This document shows positions 26,011 through 34,215 of a stretch of DNA of 64,000 bases, in pieces. The DNA is taken from assembly GCF_902497775.2 (NCBI RefSeq), contig NZ_OZ024668.1, forward strand, positions 4,448,326-4,512,325, given 5' to 3'. Origin of the DNA: Pseudomonas fluorescens (GTDB lineage Bacteria > Pseudomonadota > Gammaproteobacteria > Pseudomonadales > Pseudomonadaceae). Within the stretch, counting starts at the first letter, position 1. Each line of letters begins with the position of its first letter. A program made the translations under genes and the position numbers. Under the pieces are notes generated by a model. It was given only the letters and a program-made list of their open reading frames with translations, made no database searches and was not told the origin of the DNA.

Positions 26011-26709
26011 ATGAACAGCCCAATTCTTGTCACCGGAGCCAGCCAGCGAGTCGGGCTGGCGCTGGCCCTGAACCTGGCGCAGGCCGGCCATACCGTGGTC
26101 AGCGCCAGCCGCAGCAAAAGCCCCGAGGCCGAGCACCCGAACATCATCCAATTCCAGGCCGACCTGTGCCGGGAAGACGACCGCCTGGCCCTGATCGAGC
26201 ACCTGCAAGGCAGCTACGAAGGCTTGCGCGCCATCGTCCACAACGCCTCGTTGTGGCTCGACGATGACCTCGCCAACCTCAATACCATGTTCAAGCTGCA
26301 CGTCGAGGCGCCCTACCACCTGAACCTGGCCCTGGGTGCGCAACTGGCCAAAGTCGACAAAGCCGACATCATCCATATCTGCGACGAAACCTCCTCGCGT
26401 GGCAGCGGCAGCCATATCGGCTATGCCGCCACCAAGGCCGCCTTGCAGAACATGGTGCTGTCGTTCGCCGCCAAGTACGCGCCGAACATTCGCGTCAACG
26501 CGATCCTCCCGGGCTTGCTGATCCTCAAGGAAAACAGCGACGAGGCCTACCGCCAGCAAACCCTGAAAAAGGCCCTGCTGGAATTCGAACCCGGCGCCCA
26601 GCCGCTGATCGATGCCGTGCGTTTTCTGCTCGACAGCCAGTACAGCACCGGTAGCAGCCTGGTCATCAACGGTGGCCGCCACCTGAAAAACCGCATCGCG
26701 GTAGACTGA
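26011..26709 (+). CDS. folM: Dihydromonapterin reductase FolM
   Basis: This is a 232-residue SDR-type pterin reductase. It begins MNSPILVTGASQRVGLALALNL, has the cofactor motif GASQRVG and YAATKAAL with the catalytic Tyr-x3-Lys, and the Ser-rich TSSRGSGSH ahead of it. FolM reduces dihydromonapterin to tetrahydromonapterin, the cofactor of phenylalanine hydroxylase in pseudomonads, which links it to the Phe/Tyr-homogentisate route elsewhere in this window. The ATG at 26011 is preferred over a TTG 15 bp upstream. Confidence 0.85.
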   Translation: MNSPILVTGASQRVGLALALNLAQAGHTVVSASRSKSPEAEHPNIIQFQADLCREDDRLALIEHLQGSYEGLRAIVHNASLWLDDDLANLNTMFKLHVEAPYHLNLALGAQLAKVDKADIIHICDETSSRGSGSHIGYAATKAALQNMVLSFAAKYAPNIRVNAILPGLLILKENSDEAYRQQTLKKALLEFEPGAQPLIDAVRFLLDSQYSTGSSLVINGGRHLKNRIAVD

Positions 26710-26733
26710 TCTACCGCTGTCACGAGAACGTCC

Positions 26734-27030
26734 ATGAACGATCAACAGAAACTCGAACTTGAAGCCGCCGCCTTCCGCCGCCTGGTTGCCCACCTGGACA
26801 GCCGCAAGGACGTGCAGAACATCGACCTGATGAACCTCGCCGGCTTCTGCCGTAATTGCCTGTCCAAATGGTACAAGGCCGCCGCCGACGAGAAGCAGAT
26901 CGAGCTGAGCATGGATGAGGCCCGCGAAGTGGTCTACGGCATGCCTTACGCCGAATGGAAAGCCCTTTACCAGCAAGAAGCCAGCGCCGAACAACAAGCG
27001 GCGTTCGCCAAAGGAAAGCCCAATGACTGA
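26734..27030 (+). CDS. DUF1244 family protein
   Basis: This 98-residue protein of the DUF1244 family has the conserved block VAHLDSRKDVQNIDLMNLAGFCRNCLSKWYKAAADEK, including a Cys-x2-Cys pair, and the YGMPYAEWKALYQ segment. The function is unknown. The gene lies 24 bp after folM and overlaps the next gene by 8 bp, so the three form an operon. Confidence 0.9.
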   Translation: MNDQQKLELEAAAFRRLVAHLDSRKDVQNIDLMNLAGFCRNCLSKWYKAAADEKQIELSMDEAREVVYGMPYAEWKALYQQEASAEQQAAFAKGKPND

Positions 27031-27364
27031 TCTGAACACCCTGCGCGCCAGCCTGAAATCCGGCGAGCACGTCTTCGCCGACACCCTGGCCTTCATCGCC
27101 GCCAACTACAGCTATCAGCCACAAGCCTTCACCAACGGTGGCGTGGAAAACGCTGCCGGGCAGAACGAAGGTTCGTGCAAGACCCTGGGCCTGGCCCTGC
27201 TTGAAGGCCTGAGCGATGAAGAAGCCCTGCTGGCGTTCGGCGAGCACTACCGCTCGGTACTGGCCACCCCACAAGACAGCGACCACGGCAATATCCGCGC
27301 ACTGATCGCGCACGGCCTGGCTGGCGTCAATTTCGCCGAGCAGCCGCTCAAGCGTCTGGGCTGA
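27023..27364 (+). CDS. HopJ type III effector family protein
   Basis: This 113-residue protein resembles the HopJ family, named after a Pseudomonas syringae effector but common in non-pathogens. FADTLAFIAANYSYQPQAFTNGG and NAAGQNEGSCKTLGLALLEGL are conserved. It is translationally coupled to the DUF1244 gene by an 8-bp overlap. A secretion role is unlikely here, since no type III system is visible; the real function is unknown. Its 3' end overlaps the opposing hydrolase gene by 17 bp. Confidence 0.88.
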   Translation: MTDLNTLRASLKSGEHVFADTLAFIAANYSYQPQAFTNGGVENAAGQNEGSCKTLGLALLEGLSDEEALLAFGEHYRSVLATPQDSDHGNIRALIAHGLAGVNFAEQPLKRLG

Positions 27365-28292
27365 TCAAGCGCCCCGGCGTGCCTTCGGCCAGTTGCCCGT
27401 GCTGCAGCCAGTGCAGGGCAATTGGCCACAGCCTGGGCTGGAAGCGGCTGTGGAAGAAAGCGAAATGACCGATCCGGGTCTCGTCGATATCCCCTGGGGC
27501 GATGCGCAGATGGCTGCGCTCACTGGCCTCGAAGTACCCCAGTAAACGCTCGATGGCGGCCACCGTACCGAACGGGTCGTCGGTCAGGCTGATGGCCAGG
27601 GTTTGCGCCCTGACCCGGGCGAAGGGCAATCTGCTCAGTGCCCGGCCGCTTGGGCGTTGCTCATAAGCCGGCGTCAGCGTGCTCCAATCCTGTACCACCC
27701 CAGCCGGGGTGTCTTCCAGCCAGCCCAGGCGCTTGCCGGGGAAATAACCGAATACCCGCGTCAGCAGCGGCATCAGCACATGCCATTTGCCGAACAGTTG
27801 CCAGCGACTGTCGGCGGCGTAGTCGCGCCAGTAGGCAAACTGCGCGCCCACCGTGACCAGCCGACGCAGTTGATCGGCCGAAGGCGCCAGCCCTGCCGCG
27901 CAGCCACCAAAACTGTGCCCGACCACGTCGATGGGCTGGCCGGGAAACTCGCGCTGGGCGCGTTGCAGGATGGCTTCGAAATCCAGCGCGCCCCAGTCGG
28001 TCCAGGATGCCTGAAAATGGCGCATGGACACCGGGCGCGACTCACCAATGCCACGATAGTCATAGGTGATGACATCGAAACCATGAGCGAACAGGTAGTG
28101 GGCAAAACGGGCGTAATAGCTGCAGCACACCGACGTCGCGGCGTTGATGATCACCAGCGCTCGCGCGGTGTCCGACACCCGCTGGCGCCAACAGAAACCG
28201 CCGAGGGAGTAACCATCGGCGGTGGTCTCACGAAAGGCTTGGCCGCTGTTGCTGACAATAGGCAAAGCCGGGAATGCTTCGAGACTGCTCAT
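27348..28292 (-). CDS. Alpha/beta hydrolase
   Basis: This 314-residue serine hydrolase has the nucleophile elbow GHSFGG, preceded by YDYRGIGESRP, and a late His in RIGHFAFFH with Asp in DDPFG. It resembles membrane-proximal lipases or esterases of the YheT-like or UCP037442 type. It is encoded 9 bp after a GNAT acetyltransferase gene, so the two form an operon. The substrate is unknown. Confidence 0.82.
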   Translation of the reverse strand: MSSLEAFPALPIVSNSGQAFRETTADGYSLGGFCWRQRVSDTARALVIINAATSVCCSYYARFAHYLFAHGFDVITYDYRGIGESRPVSMRHFQASWTDWGALDFEAILQRAQREFPGQPIDVVGHSFGGCAAGLAPSADQLRRLVTVGAQFAYWRDYAADSRWQLFGKWHVLMPLLTRVFGYFPGKRLGWLEDTPAGVVQDWSTLTPAYEQRPSGRALSRLPFARVRAQTLAISLTDDPFGTVAAIERLLGYFEASERSHLRIAPGDIDETRIGHFAFFHSRFQPRLWPIALHWLQHGQLAEGTPGRLISPDA

Positions 28293-28301
28293 CGACCTCT
28301 G

Positions 28302-28988
28302 TCATGCCGACGCCGCTACCTGCGGTGCAGGGACCTTGCGCAAGCCGCTCAGTCGCGACCCATCGTAACGGGTTTCGCGGAACAGGCGCCAGCGTCCGAA
28401 CAATCCATACACGTGCATCACCCGGCCCTGCTCGTGATAGCCCATGCGTAAATGCAACTTGAGTGCCGGAATATTGTGGGTTTCGCAGACATCCACCACC
28501 GTGTGGCAGCCCTTGGCCCGCATGGCGTCCCAGAGGCTGATCTGGGCATCCACCGACAGCCGGGTGCCGAAGTAGGCGCGGGTCATTTCACCGCCGAATT
28601 CAAAGAACTCACCGGGCTTCACCGGGAAGGTGCAGCCGTAATAATGACGGTCGTAATAGTCGCGCATGCTGGCGAAGATGAACGCCACGGCGTCGCCCTG
28701 CTCATCCAGGTACATGTGCCCGGTATGGCCTTCGGCGGCCAGCTCACGCATGGTCTGCACGCGGTCGCCGAAATAGCGGGCAAAGGCGTCGGCGTTGTCC
28801 TCGGTGATCTCGACCAGGCGTACCGGGGGATGCTCGCGCTGGTTGTGCGGCGGTACCGGGCTGACCAGGTCGCGCTCCATCCACAGCAACTCCCAATGGA
28901 AGTAGATGTAACGCTCACACAGGGTTTTGAGGACCTTTTGCAGACCCTTTTGCCTGATCCGCTCTTTTAGTTTTTGTAGTCCACTCAT
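28302..28988 (-). CDS. GNAT-like N-acetyltransferase
   Basis: This 228-residue protein begins MSGLQKLKERIRQKGLQKVLKTLCERYIYFHWELLWMERDL and has a GNAT fold segment: MYLDEQGDAVAFIFASM, GEMTRAYFGTRLSVDAQISLWDAMRAKGCHTVVDVC and ALKLHLRMGYHEQGRVMHVYG. The last block is the usual acetyl-CoA C-terminal arm. It is upstream of, and 9 bp from, an alpha/beta hydrolase gene. The substrate is unknown. A 28-bp dyad lies about 100 bp upstream. Confidence 0.8.
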   Translation of the reverse strand: MSGLQKLKERIRQKGLQKVLKTLCERYIYFHWELLWMERDLVSPVPPHNQREHPPVRLVEITEDNADAFARYFGDRVQTMRELAAEGHTGHMYLDEQGDAVAFIFASMRDYYDRHYYGCTFPVKPGEFFEFGGEMTRAYFGTRLSVDAQISLWDAMRAKGCHTVVDVCETHNIPALKLHLRMGYHEQGRVMHVYGLFGRWRLFRETRYDGSRLSGLRKVPAPQVAASA

Positions 28989-29086
28989 GGTGCCTCCTGT
29001 CGAAACCTTGACGGTTTAAAGGGCATTTGAATGAGTGGTATAGATCAGCGCCGAGGAGGGGGTAGCAAAGGGCCACTGACTTAGTT

Positions 29087-29114
29087 GTTTCAAATTGTGT
29101 CTCAAGTTTGAAAC
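29087..29114. promoter_or_regulatory. Inverted repeat upstream of the GNAT-hydrolase operon
   Basis: Arms GTTTCAAA and TTTGAAAC are separated by 12 bp. It lies 99 bp before the GNAT start and 55 bp after the fabV stop; it could be an operator or part of the fabV terminator region. Confidence 0.4.
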
Positions 29115-29168
29115 TGTCACCGCACCCTAGGAAAACAGGTGCGGCAACAAGAGCTTAGCAACGGCTAA

Positions 29169-30383
29169 TTACAGCTCGATGCAGTCAAACCGTACGTCGG
29201 TAGCGACATCGGCGTCGTAGTCAACATCCTGACGCTCGAAACCGAACAGCTTGAGAAACTCTTTCTTGTAGCCGGTGTAGTCGGTCAGCTCAAACAGGTT
29301 TTCGGTGGTCACCTGCGGCCACAGGGCCTTGCAGGCATCCTGTACGTCGTCACGCAGTTCCCAGTCGTCCAGGCGCAGGCGGCCTTCTTCGTCCAGTGCC
29401 GCTGGCGCGCCGTCGGCGCGGTACAGACGGTCACGGAACAGACGGTCGAGCTGATCCTGGGTACCTTCGTGAACGCCCTTTTCCTGCATGATCTTGAAGA
29501 CCATCGACAGGTACAGCGGCATCACCGGGATAGCCGAGCTGGCCTGGGTAACCACGGACTTCAGCACCGCGACGTTGGCGCCGCCAGCGACCTTGCTTTG
29601 CAGGCGCTGGGCAGTTGCATCCAGGTCCATCTTGGCCTTGCCCAGCGCGCCGTGCCAGTAGATCGGCCAGGTGATTTCAGTACCGATGTAGCTGAAGGCC
29701 ACGGTGCGCGCTTGCGGTGCCAGAACACCGGCGGCGTCCAGCGCGTCGATCCACAGCTGCCAGTCCTGACCACCCATGACGGTGACGGTGTCGGCAATTT
29801 CCTGCTCGCTGGCAGGCTCGATGGACGCCTCAATGATGGTGTCCTTGTTGGTGTCGATGGCGGTCGACTTGTACGGCTGGCCGATTGGCTTGAGGGCCGA
29901 GCGGACCAGTTCGCCTGCGCGCTCGCCGGCAGAAGCAGGCAGCTTGCGTACCGGCGATGCCAGGGAGTAGACCACCAGGTCGACCTGGCCGCCCATTTCG
30001 TTCTTGATCAGCTCGATGACCTGGGCCCGCGCTTCGTCAGAGAAGGCGTCGCCATTGATCGACTTGCTGTACAGGCCTTCGGCCTTGGCGAATTTGTCGA
30101 AAGCGGCAGCGTTGTACCAGCCGGCAGTACCCGATTTAGTTTCAGTGCCTGGTTTTTCGAAGAATACGCCCAGGGTATCGGCCTTGAAACCGAACGCGGC
30201 GGTGATGCGCGCTGCCAGGCCGTAGCCGCTGGAAGCACCGATCACCAGTACCTTTTTCGGACCATCCTCGCGCACGCCCAGCTTGCGGGTGGCTTCGATC
30301 TGATCACGTACGTTCAGCTCGCAACCTTTGGGATGCGTAGTGGTGCAGATAAAACCGCGGACTTTGGGATGGATGATGGCCAA
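29169..30383 (-). CDS. fabV: Trans-2-enoyl-ACP/CoA reductase FabV
   Basis: FabV (404 aa) is a single-subunit enoyl reductase of fatty acid synthesis, insensitive to triclosan. It begins [25 protein letters not shown], carries the NADH motif [14 protein letters not shown], and has the family catalytic Y-x8-K in [10 protein letters not shown]. The length matches the family. It is a single gene; it is likely the main or accessory enoyl-ACP reductase besides any FabI. Confidence 0.97.
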   Translation of the reverse strand: MAIIHPKVRGFICTTTHPKGCELNVRDQIEATRKLGVREDGPKKVLVIGASSGYGLAARITAAFGFKADTLGVFFEKPGTETKSGTAGWYNAAAFDKFAKAEGLYSKSINGDAFSDEARAQVIELIKNEMGGQVDLVVYSLASPVRKLPASAGERAGELVRSALKPIGQPYKSTAIDTNKDTIIEASIEPASEQEIADTVTVMGGQDWQLWIDALDAAGVLAPQARTVAFSYIGTEITWPIYWHGALGKAKMDLDATAQRLQSKVAGGANVAVLKSVVTQASSAIPVMPLYLSMVFKIMQEKGVHEGTQDQLDRLFRDRLYRADGAPAALDEEGRLRLDDWELRDDVQDACKALWPQVTTENLFELTDYTGYKKEFLKLFGFERQDVDYDADVATDVRFDCIEL

Positions 30384-30555
30384 TGTCTGTACCTCGTCAG
30401 TGAATTTGCTGAGGGAGCCGAATCGCGTGGACTCGAGGTTCCGTTTGCTGTGAGGGTGAGACTACACCCGCAGCGTTGCCGACACATCCGGCCCCCCTGG
30501 AATCCTTCAGGGCGCTACTTTGTCACAGCGCGGAAAACTTCAGCAACCGCTGATC

Positions 30556-32586
30556 TCAGACCCGGAACGCACCGATCAGGCGCTTGAGCTCCAGCACCTG
30601 GGTCGACAGCTGGCGACTGGCGTCCTCGGTCTGGTGGGCGCCCTGTGTGGTGTTTTCCGCCGCCCGGTTGATCTCGACGATGTTCTGATCGATGTCGTGG
30701 GCCACCGCCGTTTGCTGCTCCACCGCTGCAGCGATTTGCTGGTTCTGGTCGACGATGCTGCCGATGGCGCCGAGGATATTTTCCAGCGCCTGCTGCACCT
30801 GTTGCGACTCGCCAACCGTGCCCGAGGCCATCTGGTGACTGCTGTCCATGGCCTTGACTGCGGCCCCGACCCCACCTTGCAGACGCGAAATCATCTGCTC
30901 GATTTCTTCGGTGGACTGCTGGGTGCGCTTGGCCAGGGTACGCACCTCATCGGCGACCACGGCAAAGCCACGGCCCTGCTCGCCTGCCCGGGCCGCCTCG
31001 ATGGCGGCGTTAAGGGCCAGCAGGTTGGTCTGCTCGGCGATGCTCTTGATCACCTCCAGCACCCGGCTGATAGCCTGGCTGTCGCTGGCCAGCTGGTTGA
31101 TCACCGCCACCGACTGATCGATCTCGCCGGCCAGGCGGGCGATATTGCCCTGCTGAGTTTCCACCAGGCCGCGGCCGCTGACGGTTTCCTGATTGACGCT
31201 GTGGGCGCTATTGACCGCCGCTGCCGCGCTGCGCGCCACCTCCTGGGCGGTGGCCGACATCTGGTTCATGGCCGTGGCCACCTGCTCGATCTGCCCGCGC
31301 TGGCCGCTGACCGCCTGGTTGCTGCGCGCCGACACCGCGTGTACCTGTTCGGCTTGGCGCTCGACCTCGGCGACGGTATGGCCGACCTGCTCGATCAGGT
31401 CATGAATACGCCGCACGGTGCCGTTGAACACCTGGCCCAGCTCACCCAGCTCATCGCGGCTGCTGGCCTGGAAGTTCACCGTCATGTCGCCGGCAGCGAC
31501 TTTGTCCATCACCGCGCCAAGGCTCTTGAGGGTGTTGCGGGTCGAGGCGTAGAAGCCGCTGTAGAGATAGACGATCAGCAGAAACACCGCAGCCATTGCA
31601 CAGACCTGCAGGATCATGTGCGAGCGGTGCTCAGCCAGGCGTTGCTCCAACTGAAGGCCAAGAAATTCGCCAATCGCGGAGTTGAGCTTGTAGGTCTGCT
31701 CCATCAAGCCGGTAATCTGCTGATAGAACCCGGGCCAAGGCTTGTCGAGGGTATCAGCCACCACCACCTGTTCTTCGATCAGTTCGCTGGCCTGCTTGAG
31801 AGACGCCTGGCTGCTGTTGGCCAGGCTGCCGAGCCGGGCTTGCGCACCGGGCTCGGTGACCAGCGCCTCATCCAGGCGGATGGCATAGTCGGCGCCAAGC
31901 TTTTCCAGCTTCGCCAGCAGGTCATCGAAGCGCGCACTGGAGGCCGAATTGACGAAGCCCTGGCCCAGTGAATAGGCGCCGATTGCCCGTCCTTCACCGA
32001 GGGTCTGGGTCACCTGCGGGGTGACCGTGGTCATCAGCTCGCTGAGCTGGCGGATCGCCGAGTCGCTGTCCTGGCTAAGCCCGGCCTGGCTGGCAACCAC
32101 CTTGCTGAGCACCTGCGCCTGACCCAGCAGCTTGTCGAAAAACGCCACTTTGCTGGACAGCGACGTCTCACCCTGGGCGGCCTTGAGGGTCTCGAGCATC
32201 TCGCTGCGCTTGGTGTCGAAGGCCTTGGCCTGCGCCTCGTCGCCGGTCATTGCCGTCAAAGCGGACAGGCGGCTCTGCACCTGTTGCTCGACGCTGGCGA
32301 TCTGCGCCTCGACCTCAGCAGCTTTGCCCGACTGGCCCAGCACGGCGTTGATCTGCACCAGGTTGCCGAGGGTTTCCACCTCGCCGCGCAAGGCCAGGCT
32401 GCTGCCCAAAAGCTCCAGGCTCTGCAGCTCGGTGCGGGTGGCATGGAACTGCGCATAGGAATCGCGGACCAGGTAGAAGTTGGTCACCAGCATGGGCAGG
32501 AAAAACAGAATACTGATCAGGCTGAACTTCATGCCGAAGCTCAGTCGATTCATCAGCGCGACGGCCGGATACAACAGGCTCTTCAC
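30556..32586 (-). CDS. Methyl-accepting chemotaxis protein
   Basis: This transmembrane chemoreceptor has 676 residues. TM1 lies near residues 19-40 and is followed by a large, mainly helical periplasmic domain (about 40-290, rich in Gln/Ala/Leu). A second TM ([21 protein letters not shown], about 310) is followed by HAMP and a long signalling coiled coil with the hairpin tip [32 protein letters not shown]. The GTG at 32586 is chosen because GGAGGG lies 8 bp upstream; an ATG at 32553 is the alternative. The ligand is unknown. The gene adjoins ampDE. Confidence 0.93.
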   Translation of the reverse strand: MKSLLYPAVALMNRLSFGMKFSLISILFFLPMLVTNFYLVRDSYAQFHATRTELQSLELLGSSLALRGEVETLGNLVQINAVLGQSGKAAEVEAQIASVEQQVQSRLSALTAMTGDEAQAKAFDTKRSEMLETLKAAQGETSLSSKVAFFDKLLGQAQVLSKVVASQAGLSQDSDSAIRQLSELMTTVTPQVTQTLGEGRAIGAYSLGQGFVNSASSARFDDLLAKLEKLGADYAIRLDEALVTEPGAQARLGSLANSSQASLKQASELIEEQVVVADTLDKPWPGFYQQITGLMEQTYKLNSAIGEFLGLQLEQRLAEHRSHMILQVCAMAAVFLLIVYLYSGFYASTRNTLKSLGAVMDKVAAGDMTVNFQASSRDELGELGQVFNGTVRRIHDLIEQVGHTVAEVERQAEQVHAVSARSNQAVSGQRGQIEQVATAMNQMSATAQEVARSAAAAVNSAHSVNQETVSGRGLVETQQGNIARLAGEIDQSVAVINQLASDSQAISRVLEVIKSIAEQTNLLALNAAIEAARAGEQGRGFAVVADEVRTLAKRTQQSTEEIEQMISRLQGGVGAAVKAMDSSHQMASGTVGESQQVQQALENILGAIGSIVDQNQQIAAAVEQQTAVAHDIDQNIVEINRAAENTTQGAHQTEDASRQLSTQVLELKRLIGAFRV

Positions 32587-32739
32587 GGGTGGTGCCCTCC
32601 GATTCTTATTGTTCTGCGCGCAGTAGCACAAGGCCACTCAGTGTATTCAGCAGCACCTGTATAGCGCATATCGGATCGGGGGTTTGTAACTTAAGGTTAA
32701 CCGCTGGCGGAGCGACCAACGGCCGCTCCGCGACAGGCT

Positions 32740-33573
32740 TTAGCCAAGCACGGTCCACAGGGCGAAACAGGCGTACCAGAGCACTGCCGAGCGCAGCAAC
32801 AACTCCCAGAGGTTATCCAACCCGAGCAAACCTTCGGGGCCGGCTGCGGTGCTGGCCGGCAAGTCCCCGGCGACACGACCGACCGCGCCGATCAGGCCGG
32901 CGGCGCTGATGTGCCAGTTGAGCAGCTCGTGCAGCATCACCCGGCTGACCGCCACGAAGTTGCCGACCAGGGCGAAACTTACACCGAGCACGCGCACCGG
33001 AGCCCAGTCGAAGGCGTGGCGCAGTTGCAAGGCATGGTCGCGCAGCGAAGGGGTACGCGCATGCTCCGCGGTCAGTGCCAGCAGCCGATAAGCCAGGGCC
33101 GCCGCTGGGCCGAGCAGGAAGTACCAGAAAATCACCGCGAAAAAGCTCTGGTAGGCCTGCCACAACAGGTTGCCCTGGACCCGTTCCAGCAGGGCCTGGG
33201 CCTCGTCGGCGGTCAAGCCCAGGTCACGCTCGGCGACATGCACCGCCGCTTGCTCGTCCCCGCGTCGCCAGGCATCGCGAAACGGTCCATGCGCCGCCTT
33301 GATATCACCACGGCCGAGGCTATAGATCAACACCAGCAGGTGCACCGGCAAAGCCAGCAAGCCATAGGCCACCGGCTCTAGCACGTACAGCAGCAAGGCC
33401 AGCAGCGCCACCGGCAGCAACACCAGGATGATCAGTACCCACCAGGGATGACGCCGACCGTCACGCTCCAACCGCGCAAGCTCGGTGGTAAAAAAACCAT
33501 CGCGTTGCAGACGCTGACGCAGAGCCGAGAACTTCTCGAACCACAGCACCAGCAACAGCACCAGAAAACTCAT
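32740..33573 (-). CDS. ampE: AmpE, membrane protein of the ampDE operon
   Basis: AmpE is a 277-residue inner-membrane protein that modulates beta-lactamase induction with AmpD. It starts MSFLVLLLVLWFEKFSALRQRLQRDGFF. It has several hydrophobic segments and the central loop DLGLTADEAQALLERVQGNLLWQAYQSFFAVIFWYFLLGPAAALAYRL, typical of the family. Its start overlaps the ampD stop (ATGA). Confidence 0.93.
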   Translation of the reverse strand: MSFLVLLLVLWFEKFSALRQRLQRDGFFTTELARLERDGRRHPWWVLIILVLLPVALLALLLYVLEPVAYGLLALPVHLLVLIYSLGRGDIKAAHGPFRDAWRRGDEQAAVHVAERDLGLTADEAQALLERVQGNLLWQAYQSFFAVIFWYFLLGPAAALAYRLLALTAEHARTPSLRDHALQLRHAFDWAPVRVLGVSFALVGNFVAVSRVMLHELLNWHISAAGLIGAVGRVAGDLPASTAAGPEGLLGLDNLWELLLRSAVLWYACFALWTVLG

Positions 33574-34136
33574 GTTTGATCCTCCTTGTCCTTGAGGCCG
33601 GCGCGGTAGCGTGGCCAGTCAAAAGCAACCCCGGGGTCGGTCTTGCGTCCCGGGGCGATATCGCTGTGGCCCTGAATCCGTTCAGTGCCAATGGCCGGCC
33701 AGGCATCCTGAATCTGCCGGGTCAATGTTTGCAACGCCTGATACTGTGCGTCGGTGAAAGGCAGCTCGTCGGTGCCTTCAAGCTCGATGCCGATGGAAAA
33801 GTCGTTGCACGCCTCGCGCCCCTCGAAACAGGAAACCCCGGCATGCCAGGCGCGGTCCAGACAAGAGACAAACTGAGTGACCTTGCCGTCACGCTCGATA
33901 AGAAAGTGCGCCGACACGCGCAGGTGCTGGATGTCTTCGAAATACGGGTGTTCGCTGGCATCCAGGCGGTTCTGGAAGAATTCCTGGACCTTGCCGGTAC
34001 CAAACTGCGCCGGGGGCAGGCTGATATTGTGGATAACCAGCAGAGAGATGACTTCACCCTCGGCGCGGGCATTGCAGTTGGGCGAAGGACAATGGCGGAC
34101 GCCGGCGAACCAGCCAGTAGCGCGGTCCAGTTGCAT
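33570..34136 (-). CDS. ampD: 1,6-anhydro-N-acetylmuramyl-L-alanine amidase AmpD
   Basis: AmpD (188 aa) is a zinc amidase that recycles anhydromuropeptides and so keeps AmpR-controlled beta-lactamase off. Zinc ligands and the catalytic layout are visible in LVIHNISLPP, the HAGVSCFEGREACNDFSIGIELEG block and GHSDIAPGRKTDPG. The start MQLDRATGWFAGVRHCPSPNCNAR is the family N-terminus. Loss of AmpD is a classic route to beta-lactam resistance in pseudomonads; this copy looks intact. Confidence 0.96.
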   Translation of the reverse strand: MQLDRATGWFAGVRHCPSPNCNARAEGEVISLLVIHNISLPPAQFGTGKVQEFFQNRLDASEHPYFEDIQHLRVSAHFLIERDGKVTQFVSCLDRAWHAGVSCFEGREACNDFSIGIELEGTDELPFTDAQYQALQTLTRQIQDAWPAIGTERIQGHSDIAPGRKTDPGVAFDWPRYRAGLKDKEDQT

Positions 34137-34215
34137 AGAAAATCCTGAGACACGGGGGCACGGGCTCAGTATGCCCCGTGGTGACGCTGGATGCATCGTT
34201 AAAACGCGTAGGAAC

